The translations under genes and the position numbers were made by a program. Positions 26,693-35,060 of a DNA stretch of 64,000 bases are shown piece after piece (the stretch's first letter is position 1; each line of letters begins with the position of its first letter). Under the pieces are notes generated by a model that was not told the DNA's origin, ran no database searches, and saw only the letters and a list, made by a program, of their open reading frames with translations. Source of the stretch: an uncultured Granulosicoccaceae bacterium (GTDB lineage: Bacteria; Pseudomonadota; Gammaproteobacteria; Granulosicoccales; Granulosicoccaceae); the NCBI GenBank assembly GCA_937922015.1, contig CAKZVB010000048.1:1-64000 (forward strand), given 5' to 3'.

Positions 26693-27440
26693 TCAATTGT
26701 TATCAAACCGCGTTGTCATCATAATTGCGTCGTTGCTTGCAATTGGCATCCTGCTGGACGGTAAAGCCTACAATCGCTCTCCTCAACTACAGTCTATCTA
26801 TTCTATACAAAATGCCCGCTCGGTTACCGTCAGCCAGAACGATCAAACCACTATGGCTTTTGAGAGGCACAGCGATCAATGGATGTTAACAACGCCACTA
26901 AATGCCCCTGCCAATGCACAGCGAGTCCAGGTTCTGATCGACTCCAATTGGCAAACCAACCGCTCCTACAGCGCTACAGATCTGCCGCTCACGGAGCTCT
27001 TCAGCGATGCCATCGAGTTAGATATAGATGGTCATCTATTCAGGCTTGGCACCATCGAACCAGTAAGTAAGATGCGCTACGTAATGGCCGGAGACAAAGT
27101 CTATCTGCAAGCCGACCATGTCATTCCTGTGCTACGCGCCAGTACCAGTGCATTTGTAGACCTTACCATCGCAAGCAATGTAACCGCTGTGACGGTCGAT
27201 GACATCAAACAGGAAAATCCGCAATCGTGGTCCGGTCTTAAGGCACTTGGCATTATCAGCCTTGAAGACATTTCTGAGGATGCCGCAGCAGTAGTGCAGG
27301 TGAAACAGAAAACCGGCGACCAGCAGTTTAACCTGCACTATCAGCAAGGCACCGCAATACTGGTCCCACCACAACAGGCCTTCGGCTATATTCTTTCACC
27401 GCAACAACTAATCCAATTAGATCTCGGCGCTTTTAATTAG
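26685..27440 (+). CDS. DUF4340 domain-containing protein
   Basis: A 251-aa protein with an N-terminal membrane anchor (residues 9-25) and an extracytoplasmic domain. The block ERHSDQWMLTTPLNAPANAQ is typical of DUF4340, a family consistently linked to GldG-type genes. Its role in the transporter is unknown. The start overlaps the preceding gene by eight bases; it is the last gene of the operon. Confidence 0.82.
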   Translation: MADQLLSNRVVIIIASLLAIGILLDGKAYNRSPQLQSIYSIQNARSVTVSQNDQTTMAFERHSDQWMLTTPLNAPANAQRVQVLIDSNWQTNRSYSATDLPLTELFSDAIELDIDGHLFRLGTIEPVSKMRYVMAGDKVYLQADHVIPVLRASTSAFVDLTIASNVTAVTVDDIKQENPQSWSGLKALGIISLEDISEDAAAVVQVKQKTGDQQFNLHYQQGTAILVPPQQAFGYILSPQQLIQLDLGAFN

Positions 27441-27518
27441 CGGGTCGCTTGATTTCACCGATACAAATCCGGCCTGGGTTGTTTATACTGGCCGTTTCCA
27501 AGAAAAGAAACTGGCACC

Positions 27519-28361
27519 ATGCCGGAGTTACCTGAAGTAGAAACCACCCTGCGTGGTATCGAACCTCATCTTAAAAATAATCAAATCAACAGTATCGCGG
27601 TGTTCGAGCCACGATTACGCTGGCCTGTCAGTGATCAATTATCACAGCTAACAGATTGCAAAGTGCCTACCCTGCGACGGCGTGCCAAGTATCTGTTGCT
27701 TGATATCACCGGCGGACAGATCAACCACAAAAAATCACCGGATGCCCATATCATTATTCACCTGGGCATGTCAGGTAGTCTGCGAATTGTCGACGCGGAC
27801 ACGCCGAGAAAAAAACATGACCATGTAGAATTTATATTATCGACAGGGCGCATCATGCGGTATCACGATCCGCGTCGCTTTGGTGCGGTGCTTTGGACCG
27901 ATCAGCCCGCCGAACAACACGTTCTTATAAAAAATCTTGGTCCGGAACCACTTGATTCTGCTTTCAACGGAGAGCTATTGTTCAAAGCCTCACGTAAACG
28001 CAAAGTGGCGGTTAAGAACCTCATCATGGACGGTCACATTGTTGTAGGTGTCGGAAACATCTACGCGAGTGAAGCTCTGTATATGGCAGGGGTCAGACCA
28101 GGTGTTGCAGCGGGGCGTGTGACTGCAAAAAAGTACGATGCGATCGCCGTGGCCATTAAAGAAGTACTGGGCAATGCTATTGCAATGGGTGGCACCACAC
28201 TTCGTGATTTTGTAAATACCGATGGCAAGCCGGGTTACTTTCAACAAACCCTGAACGTCTACGGCCGCAAAGACGAGCCATGCAGTGCCTGCACCACCAG
28301 CATCCAGATGAAGGTAATCGGACAACGCTCAACGTTCTATTGTCCTAATTGCCAAAAGTAG
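27519..28361 (+). CDS. mutM: Formamidopyrimidine-DNA glycosylase (Fpg/MutM)
   Basis: Base excision repair enzyme that removes 8-oxoguanine and formamidopyrimidines. The N-terminus PELPEVETTLRGIEPHL contains the catalytic Pro2 and Glu3; RRRAKYLLLD carries the conserved Lys. The C-terminal zinc finger has C-x2-C (CSAC) and C-x2-C (CPNC) and ends the protein. At 280 aa it is slightly longer than E. coli MutM (269 aa). It converges with the ferredoxin gene with one base between the stops and no terminator. Confidence 0.96.
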   Translation: MPELPEVETTLRGIEPHLKNNQINSIAVFEPRLRWPVSDQLSQLTDCKVPTLRRRAKYLLLDITGGQINHKKSPDAHIIIHLGMSGSLRIVDADTPRKKHDHVEFILSTGRIMRYHDPRRFGAVLWTDQPAEQHVLIKNLGPEPLDSAFNGELLFKASRKRKVAVKNLIMDGHIVVGVGNIYASEALYMAGVRPGVAAGRVTAKKYDAIAVAIKEVLGNAIAMGGTTLRDFVNTDGKPGYFQQTLNVYGRKDEPCSACTTSIQMKVIGQRSTFYCPNCQK

Positions 28362-28362
28362 T

Positions 28363-28629
<267 letters not shown>

Positions 28630-29115
28630 CTACTTCAATAACGCAGCTTCAACCAGCGGATCAACGAATTCCGAGACATCTCCGCCCAGTGATGCAATCT
28701 CGCGAACCATGCTTGATGATACGAAAGTATATTCACTGGCAGCTGCTACAAACACCGTTTCAACCCCCGGATTCAATTTTCGATTAAGGTTAGCCAACTG
28801 TACCTCGTAGTCAAAATCTGACACGGCGCGCAAACCACGCACTATCACTGACGCACCAACTTCCTTGGCACAATCTACCATCAGCCCGCTGAATGACGTT
28901 ATTTGTATATTGGAACAATGCGACATCACCTCACGCGCCATATTGCTTCTTTGCTGCAGATCAAAGTAGGGTTGTTTTCCGGGGCTTTCCGCAACCGCCA
29001 GTACCACCACGTCAAACATTTTCGCAGCTCTGGTAGCAACATCAATATGGCCACGAGTAACCGGATCAAAAGTACCGGGATAAATTGCTGTGATATCCAA
29101 TTTTTTTCCTTGCAT
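28630..29115 (-). CDS. coaD: Phosphopantetheine adenylyltransferase
   Basis: Penultimate enzyme of coenzyme A synthesis, transferring AMP from ATP to 4'-phosphopantetheine. The N-terminus AIYPGTFDPVTRGHIDVATR carries the nucleotidyltransferase motif (T/H)xGH as TRGH, and the C-terminal ISSSxxRE-like segment reads VSSSMVREIA. It is 161 aa, against 159 in E. coli. It is cotranscribed with rsmD and ferredoxin. Confidence 0.96.
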   Translation of the reverse strand: MQGKKLDITAIYPGTFDPVTRGHIDVATRAAKMFDVVVLAVAESPGKQPYFDLQQRSNMAREVMSHCSNIQITSFSGLMVDCAKEVGASVIVRGLRAVSDFDYEVQLANLNRKLNPGVETVFVAAASEYTFVSSSMVREIASLGGDVSEFVDPLVEAALLK

Positions 29116-29178
29116 GTCGGCGTTGATTTCTGATTACTCATCATACCCCACGAGCGCTCAGGTGCATCAGTGTTTTAT

Positions 29179-29802
29179 TCAATGTGATAAGTCAGATCTA
29201 ATTTTGGTATCAATACGATACAGGCACAGCCTCACTTCGCCGGCGACTTTTTCACGATCGAGAATCCAGTGATCCGGCACACTTATGGCCTTATCGCGCT
29301 TAGCGCTTTCAACGCACACCACTGCGTTATCGGCCAGCACATTGGCAGCACTCAGCGCATCTATCGCAGTTTGATGCAGTTGCTGTGCAAACGGGGGATC
29401 GACAAAAACAACATCAAAACGATCATCCATGGCGTCAGCGCTGCTTTTCAAGCCCGACGAAACTACGCTGATTGCATCGCCACACTCAACTACCACGTTG
29501 TCCAGTTGCAGCAGCTCAACGTTCTTACATAATTCGCTATACGCCTGTTTCGATGTCTCAATCATAACCACCTTGCTGGCACCTCGCGACACTGCTTCAA
29601 AGCCCAGCACACCGCTGCCGGCAAACATATCCAGACAGCGACTGCCAGGCAACCGTCCCAGCAACCAGGAAAACAGTGTTTCCCGCAGGCGATCGCCAGT
29701 CGGACGCAACCCCGGCTGATCGGGGAAACTGACCAGCCGGCCCCGCATTCGACCAGAAATTATTCTAACTTTATTACGACTTTTTTTAGGCACGCCTGCC
29801 AC
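29179..29802 (-). CDS. rsmD: 16S rRNA (guanine966-N2)-methyltransferase
   Basis: Methylates G966 of 16S rRNA. SAM motif I reads CLDMFAGSGVLGFEA near residue 60 and the catalytic motif IV is DPPF (VFVDPPFAQQL). It is 207 aa, close to the E. coli protein. The start is a GTG at 29802; a second in-frame GTG three codons later is also possible. It is divergent from ftsY across a 156-bp region with a perfect palindrome. Confidence 0.95.
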   Translation of the reverse strand: MAGVPKKSRNKVRIISGRMRGRLVSFPDQPGLRPTGDRLRETLFSWLLGRLPGSRCLDMFAGSGVLGFEAVSRGASKVVMIETSKQAYSELCKNVELLQLDNVVVECGDAISVVSSGLKSSADAMDDRFDVVFVDPPFAQQLHQTAIDALSAANVLADNAVVCVESAKRDKAISVPDHWILDREKVAGEVRLCLYRIDTKIRSDLSH

Positions 29803-29863
29803 CTGTTAGATAGAACACAAAGCCATACAAACCTTTACCAAAGATAACCACAGTAATTCACCA

Positions 29864-29884
29864 CTGGTGATACGATATCACCAG
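29864..29884. promoter_or_regulatory. Perfect 21-bp palindrome between rsmD and ftsY
   Basis: CTGGTGATA-CGA-TATCACCAG has nine-base arms that are exact reverse complements. It lies in the divergent region and is not followed by a T tract, which points to a protein-binding operator rather than a terminator. No known regulator consensus is recognised with certainty. Confidence 0.55.
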
Positions 29885-29958
29885 ACCTGCCTGACAGATA
29901 CAACACAGCGCAAGGTCGCGGGTTCATTGTATAAGCACACCAGACAGACAAAAAATTC

Positions 29959-31008
29959 ATGGGTATCTTCAGCTTCCTGAAAAGAAAAGACCACTCCGAT
30001 ACCAGCGAGAGTGCCGAAATCTCCCCTGCAGACGGCAATCTGCCAGTATCTGTCGAACCCCCGGGCCCGGCCGGGCCTGCCAACAGCCTTGACACACAGC
30101 TGGAAAAATCACGCTCGCGATTTGCAGGTGGGTTATTGAGCTTTCTGGGTGGTCGAAAAAAAATAGATGAGGGCCTGCTCGAAGAACTGGAATCGCAACT
30201 TATAATGAGTGATATCGGAGTTCCCACTGCGAGTCGCATTATCAAAGCAGTAGAACATAACGCCAAATCACATGACAACCCGGACCTGCGAACATTGTTG
30301 CGGGAACAGCTGATAAATATACTTAAACCATGCGAAGTACCCCTGGAAATCCCGGAAACAGGCAACCCCTATGTACTTCTTGTTGTAGGGGTAAACGGTG
30401 CCGGTAAAACTACTACCATCGGTAAAATTGCAAGGCAGCTGCAAAACGGCGACAAATCAGTAATGCTTGCAGCAGGTGATACTTTTCGTGCAGCAGCCGT
30501 TGAGCAACTTCAAACGTGGGGTCAACGCAACAATATAACGGTAATTGCACAAGGCAATGGCGCTGATTCTGCATCGGTTATTTTTGATGCAGTTCAATCG
30601 GCAACCGCACGTAATGTTGACGTGGTAATCGCTGATACCGCAGGCCGGCTGCACACTCAGTCGGGACTCATGGACGAACTTGCAAAGGTTGCCAGAGTTG
30701 TGAAAAAAATCGACGACAGCGCTCCGCACGAAACATTACTGGTGCTGGATGGTACAACTGGTCAAAACGGACTTAATCAGGCAAGGGAATTTAGCAACAC
30801 TGTAAAAGTCACAGGACTGGCGGTAACGAAACTGGACGGCAGTGCCAAAGGCGGCATGCTATTCACGCTGGCAGACGAACTAAAACTACCTATCAGGTTT
30901 ATTGGCGTTGGCGAAGGGATTTACGACCTGCGGGTATTTCTAGCCGAAGATTTTGTCGATGCATTGCTGGGTGATAAGTCGCCTGATGGCTCAGTCACGC
31001 CTTTGTGA
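29959..31008 (+). CDS. ftsY: Signal recognition particle receptor FtsY
   Basis: GTPase that docks SRP-ribosome complexes at the inner membrane. After a short acidic N-terminal region (about 50 residues, shorter than in E. coli) come the N and G domains. These show G1 GVNGAGKTTTIGK near residue 140, G2 DTFRAAAVEQL, G3 DTAGRLHTQ and G4 TKLDGSAKGG. It is 349 aa. It is the first of ftsY-ftsE-ftsX-rpoH, the classical order. Confidence 0.97.
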   Translation: MGIFSFLKRKDHSDTSESAEISPADGNLPVSVEPPGPAGPANSLDTQLEKSRSRFAGGLLSFLGGRKKIDEGLLEELESQLIMSDIGVPTASRIIKAVEHNAKSHDNPDLRTLLREQLINILKPCEVPLEIPETGNPYVLLVVGVNGAGKTTTIGKIARQLQNGDKSVMLAAGDTFRAAAVEQLQTWGQRNNITVIAQGNGADSASVIFDAVQSATARNVDVVIADTAGRLHTQSGLMDELAKVARVVKKIDDSAPHETLLVLDGTTGQNGLNQAREFSNTVKVTGLAVTKLDGSAKGGMLFTLADELKLPIRFIGVGEGIYDLRVFLAEDFVDALLGDKSPDGSVTPL

Positions 31009-31096
31009 GATGTAAACAAAGCAACACCCCCGGGAACACAAACATCGACATTCAGGGACGAATTACTACGGTTTCAGAAAAGGTAACTATGCCCGC

Positions 31097-31783
31097 ATGA
31101 TTCATTTTAACCATGTCAGCAAAAATTTCTCCGATATCCCTCTGTTTAAAGACATCTCTCTCTTTTTACCCAAAGCGTCCTATACTTTTATCACCGGGGC
31201 GGCAAAAACCGGCAAGACCACATTATTTAAAATGATCATGGCTTACGAAAAGCCAGACAGTGGCTTGCTGACCGTCGACGATATGGACATCAGTTCTCTG
31301 CCAGATGAAAGAGTGCCGTTTTTACGACGCCAAATCGGATTGATAGAAACAACCCCGCTGATGCTTGAGAATCAAACCGTCAGGGATAACATCGCAGTAC
31401 CGATGCAGGTGGCCGGGTTTGATCGAAAGGCATTACAAGAGCGTGTTTCGCTGTCGCTGGCACAATCGGGTTTAGAAATAATCGCGGATGTGCCGGTGCA
31501 AAGACTGGATCAGGATCAACGGCGGTTAGTCGCGTGTGCACGTGCAACGGTGCACCGGCCCGGAATCCTGCTTGTCGATGAACCAGAAACCCAATTGCGA
31601 GACAGCACACAGCTGATGCAACATGAATTACTGCAAACAATGCATAACGATGGCGCAACAGTTGTAGTCAACTTAAAACAGACAGAGTCAAACGCAGCCA
31701 GTTCGACCACCGGCAGCAACGTGTTGATTATCGACGACGGTAAAATTTATTCGCATGAACCTACAGAACACTCACCTGACTGA
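31097..31783 (+). CDS. ftsE: FtsE homologue with degenerate ATPase motifs
   Basis: By position between ftsY and ftsX and by its FtsE-like start (MIHFNHVSKNF), this is FtsE, the ABC ATPase partner of FtsX in cell division. Walker A GAAKTGKT (34-41) and Walker B ILLVDEP are intact. The other motifs are not: the Q-loop IGxxFQD reads IGLIETT, the signature LSGGEQQ aligns with LDQDQRR, the D-loop GNLD reads TQLRD, and the H-loop ATHD reads NLKQ. The frame is uninterrupted, so this is not a recent pseudogene. ATP hydrolysis as in canonical FtsE is doubtful. It overlaps ftsX by 29 bases. Confidence 0.85.
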   Translation: MIHFNHVSKNFSDIPLFKDISLFLPKASYTFITGAAKTGKTTLFKMIMAYEKPDSGLLTVDDMDISSLPDERVPFLRRQIGLIETTPLMLENQTVRDNIAVPMQVAGFDRKALQERVSLSLAQSGLEIIADVPVQRLDQDQRRLVACARATVHRPGILLVDEPETQLRDSTQLMQHELLQTMHNDGATVVVNLKQTESNAASSTTGSNVLIIDDGKIYSHEPTEHSPD

Positions 31784-32666
31784 AGATCGCCCACCGCGTT
31801 TGGTAAGCAGCGACCTGTTTAGCTCCCGATACTTCCATGCACTGTCTGATTTTTATCGCTCTTTGAAACACGGTGACGGCAGGCAACTGCTTTTAACCTT
31901 TGCGCTGACCTTGCTTCTGGTGATGCCGGCCGGCGCCCTGTTTGTCGCCCAGGGATTACACAATGCCAGTGAAAACCTCAAACAGGCAAGACGTTTAACC
32001 GTTTTCCTGACACCGAATAAACCCACCTCCACCGCTACCGAACTGGCCGCAACGCTGACCCAAAATCAGCGTATTGACCGGGTCACTCTAATTGATATCA
32101 GTACCGTCAGCACTAACGCACCCGCCACTGACCCCGCCAACCCGACTTCCACGGTGCTGCTGGAAGTTATTCCAGCCCCTCACCTCGACAACGAATCAGT
32201 GAGCAGTCTGGCAGATCATCTGCAAGGCCTGACCGGAATTGATTTTGTTGACCTGGATACCTCGCGGCTGGAAAAAAACGAATCAGCATTCAAGCTGTTG
32301 ACCTCTCTGGCCCGCTTCTCAAATATAGCCGCGCTGCTGATAGCAGCAATTTTTACGTTACTGGTGAGTCGACGCGACATACAAAATAACAAGAAATCGA
32401 TTAAGCTCATGCGCCAAATTGGCGCTACTACTGCTGACCTCCGGCGGCCTTACCTGTATCGCAGTCTGCTGCTGGGAATTTTGGCTGGTTGTTTAAGCGT
32501 GCTGGCTGCAATTGCGCTTTTGGGGGCTGTTTTGCACTTTGCCGATGCCGATACCTTCAGATCTCTGATTCCCACCGCACCTTCAGTATTCCAGCTCATT
32601 ATGTTCTTCGCCATCGTAATCGCCGCCGCGTCAATTACCACCGCTCGCTCTTTTACAAATAATTAA
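31755..32666 (+). CDS. ftsX: Cell division protein FtsX
   Basis: Membrane partner of FtsE that in E. coli activates murein amidases via EnvC. The 303-aa protein has one membrane segment near residues 45-68, an extracytoplasmic domain of about 120 residues with two short beta motifs (RLTVFLTP and VLLEVIPAP), and three C-terminal segments from about residue 190. The loop IKLMRQIGATTADLRRPYL is the FtsX-family cytoplasmic coupling region. It overlaps ftsE and is followed by a 212-bp leader region before rpoH. Confidence 0.92.
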   Translation: MNLQNTHLTEDRPPRLVSSDLFSSRYFHALSDFYRSLKHGDGRQLLLTFALTLLLVMPAGALFVAQGLHNASENLKQARRLTVFLTPNKPTSTATELAATLTQNQRIDRVTLIDISTVSTNAPATDPANPTSTVLLEVIPAPHLDNESVSSLADHLQGLTGIDFVDLDTSRLEKNESAFKLLTSLARFSNIAALLIAAIFTLLVSRRDIQNNKKSIKLMRQIGATTADLRRPYLYRSLLLGILAGCLSVLAAIALLGAVLHFADADTFRSLIPTAPSVFQLIMFFAIVIAAASITTARSFTNN

Positions 32667-32696
32667 CATTCAAAATCAACAAGATAGCTTGAATTT

Positions 32697-32705
32697 TGCT
32701 ATAAT
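32697..32705 (+). promoter_or_regulatory. Extended -10 promoter candidate upstream of rpoH
   Basis: TGCTATAAT is a complete extended -10 (TGn followed by the consensus TATAAT), about 30 bp after the ftsX stop. No good -35 is visible at the right spacing, as is allowed for extended -10 promoters. It would give a leader of about 170 nt containing the CIRCE element. Confidence 0.5.
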
Positions 32706-32814
32706 GTAGTTATCTAGCCTGCGATAGACGATTCCACAAAGAATCTGACACGCCAATCCCGGTAAGTCCTCAGTTTTTCCAAATACCCGCCGAATAATTG
32801 AACTTATTGATTTG

Positions 32815-32841
32815 TTAGCACTCCTACCTTGTGAGTGCTAA
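32815..32841 (+). promoter_or_regulatory. Perfect CIRCE operator (HrcA site) upstream of rpoH
   Basis: TTAGCACTC-N9-GAGTGCTAA matches the CIRCE consensus at all 18 specified bases with the standard 9-bp spacer. It ends 37 nt before the rpoH ATG. A -10-like TAAAAT (32839-32844) overlaps its right arm, the classical arrangement in which HrcA blocks initiation. CIRCE is normally found upstream of groESL or hrcA-dnaK. Confidence 0.95.
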
Positions 32842-32878
32842 AATAGACCGTATAACGGTTACAGGAGAATAAACAAAG

Positions 32879-33751
32879 ATGGCCAACACAATGGTAAACA
32901 AGTCAACTATGACCTTACCCGCCGTCAGCGATGATCTGAACAGCTATCTGTCAAAAATCGCCGCATTTCCGGTGCTAAGCGCCGAGAAAGAAAAGGAATT
33001 GGCGGTTAGCTACCGCGACAACGAAGACCTTGATGCCGCCGGTCAAATGGTGATGTCACAGCTGCGTTTCGTCGTGCACCTGGCGCGTAGCTACAGCGGC
33101 TACGGACTGCCACTGGCTGATTTGGTTCAGGAAGGTAATATCGGCCTGATGAAAGCGGTTAAGCGCTTCGACCCGGACGTCGGTGTGCGCCTGATCTCTT
33201 TTGCAGTGCACTGGATTCGTGCAGAAATTCACGAATTCGTCATTCGCAACTGGCGCATCGTCAAAGTCGCCACCACCAAAGCTCAGCGGAAACTCTTCTT
33301 TAAGCTGCGAAGCTCGAAAAAAGGCCTGGGCTGGTTTTCACAGGACGAAGCACAGGCGGTCGCCCATGACCTTGGCGTGACTGAAGCGCAGGTGTATGAA
33401 ATGGAGTCTCGCTTAACCGGTGGAGACACACCATTTGATGCCACCAGTGCCGACGACGGTTCAGAGAAACGGGCACTACGCCCTGCAGAGTACATGTTTG
33501 ACGACAACTCCGATCCGGCGGTTGCTGCGGAAAACAGCAACTTCAGCGACTCGCAGTCAGTGATTCTTGCGGCCGGTATGGAAAGCCTTGATGACCGCAG
33601 TCGGGATATCCTGCAACGCCGGTGGTTACAGGATGACGGAAAGTCTACGTTGCAGGATCTCGCAGACGAGTACTCCGTATCGGCAGAGCGTATTCGCCAA
33701 ATTGAGAAAGCAGCGATGAAGAAATTAAAATCGCACATGCTTGAACACTAA
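32879..33751 (+). CDS. rpoH: RNA polymerase sigma-32 factor
   Basis: Heat-shock sigma factor. Region 2 (DLVQEGNIGLMKAVKRFDP and the -10 recognition helix near residues 103-120) and region 4 (IRQIEKAAMKKLKSH) are intact. The RpoH box reads QRKLFFKLR, with Lys for the usual Asn. It is 290 aa. AGGAG lies 11 nt before the ATG. It ends the ftsYEX-rpoH cluster and has its own terminator. The CIRCE operator in the leader implies HrcA repression in addition to any usual sigma-70 or translational control. Confidence 0.97.
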   Translation: MANTMVNKSTMTLPAVSDDLNSYLSKIAAFPVLSAEKEKELAVSYRDNEDLDAAGQMVMSQLRFVVHLARSYSGYGLPLADLVQEGNIGLMKAVKRFDPDVGVRLISFAVHWIRAEIHEFVIRNWRIVKVATTKAQRKLFFKLRSSKKGLGWFSQDEAQAVAHDLGVTEAQVYEMESRLTGGDTPFDATSADDGSEKRALRPAEYMFDDNSDPAVAAENSNFSDSQSVILAAGMESLDDRSRDILQRRWLQDDGKSTLQDLADEYSVSAERIRQIEKAAMKKLKSHMLEH

Positions 33752-33810
33752 GTCATATAGTAAGCAGTCTTGCGCGCCTCCTGAGGCGAAACCATGCTAC
33801 ACCGTCAAAA

Positions 33811-33838
33811 ACGCCGCTTTTAGAAGCGGCGTTTTTTT
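33811..33838 (+). terminator. Rho-independent terminator of rpoH
   Basis: ACGCCGCTT-TTAG-AAGCGGCGT is a perfect 9-bp stem with a four-base loop, followed by seven T. Confidence 0.95.
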
Positions 33839-33904
33839 GTCCGGGTTATTTATACGTTCGCAAAATAATGTCAGCCAGACACCTGCCAGACATCTGAATA
33901 AACA

Positions 33905-34861
33905 TTACGAGCCAATCTGAATCAACTTCTCAGAGCCATCCGGCATTTGTTCCCACTCAGTCGGCTGAACAGCTTCCTGCTTAACGGCGGGCGGCGATCC
34001 TTCGCTAAGCAACGCCTGGTCAATCCCCACGATCACACCATCACCAGTTGAGGTGAGAACGACGCTCGCTTTTTCTTCCAGCGCTTCAATATCCATCGCT
34101 GGTTTATCCATCACTGGTTGGTTTCGAGCAGCTTTGTCGATGAAGAGATCTTCAGCCGGATCTTTGCTGTCTTTGTCTTCGCTGCTGAATAGTGATCCAA
34201 ACGAAGATTTTTCCTGTTTAACCTGGTTAACGGCATCGGCAGCATCAATAACTCCACGGATATCCTGCAGGCTCACACGCTGAGGATCCATCAGAATATC
34301 GCGAGCAAGCTCCTGATATTCAGCAATAGACACACCCTTCTCAACGGCAGGTGTTTCCTTGACCTGATAGAGTCTGGTTTCTTTGTCTCGCTCAGGGATT
34401 GTGATATCCACAAGTTGCACCAACGCCCAACGAGGAGCAAATGCATAGGCGCCAGCATAGGCAATCTTCGCGTCAGATTCACTGGCACCTTCAGCACGCA
34501 GGCCGTTATAGAAAGTCTGCTGGACATCCTGCCACGACCTTTCACGCTTATCACTACCGACACTATGCAACGCTACCGTTTTTAAATAATCGCTAACGGG
34601 TAACAGACCGGAGTATTGCCACACAAACCTGGGCACCGTTTGTTTAACAACACTGCCCTTCGGTGCTACCAGTGTGCCGTTATTTTCACCAACGCTGAAA
34701 AATAAGTCACACCGCAACGTAGTTACTTTGTCACCAACAAACAAACGACTTTCTGCAACCCGGGTGGAATATGTACCGAACGAGTGTTGAGCAGCATAGG
34801 ACGAACCAACATTCGCTGACACTGCTATTGCCAGCGCCGTAAAGCGAATAACTCTTTTCAT
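33905..34861 (-). CDS. Unknown exported protein
   Basis: A protein of 318 aa with a clear signal peptide (MKRVIRFTALAIAV, cleavage after about SSYAA). The ATG at 34861 follows GGGGAAG and is preferred over the frame start at 34888. The first 190 mature residues include one cysteine and WQDVQQTFYNGLRAEGASES. A middle segment is charged and probably disordered (KQEKSSFGSLFSSEDKDSKD), and the C-terminus ends WEQMPDGSEKLIQIGS. No family is recognised and there is no anchor. It is probably periplasmic. It lies between rpoH (convergent) and the phosphatase gene. Confidence 0.6.
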   Translation of the reverse strand: MKRVIRFTALAIAVSANVGSSYAAQHSFGTYSTRVAESRLFVGDKVTTLRCDLFFSVGENNGTLVAPKGSVVKQTVPRFVWQYSGLLPVSDYLKTVALHSVGSDKRERSWQDVQQTFYNGLRAEGASESDAKIAYAGAYAFAPRWALVQLVDITIPERDKETRLYQVKETPAVEKGVSIAEYQELARDILMDPQRVSLQDIRGVIDAADAVNQVKQEKSSFGSLFSSEDKDSKDPAEDLFIDKAARNQPVMDKPAMDIEALEEKASVVLTSTGDGVIVGIDQALLSEGSPPAVKQEAVQPTEWEQMPDGSEKLIQIGS

Positions 34862-35060
34862 TTCTTCCCCAACAATTAAAGATAGCAATTGAAGCCCTGT
34901 TATAGACTTCAGACTAATAATGCGGGCAAGTTATCAAAACTGATGAGGGATAACTGTGAAGGAGTCGACGGTAAAAAAATATCGCTAACTATTTAGTGCA
35001 ATAAACCGGGATGCTATTGACACCCCCGCGGACATTGCCTGGCAGGAAAAACAAACGCTA

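Noticed and set aside
31755-31783. Possible frameshift at the ftsE-ftsX overlap explaining the degenerate FtsE
   Set aside because: The altered motifs are spread through the FtsE frame and both frames are open across the overlap, so a frameshift does not explain them.
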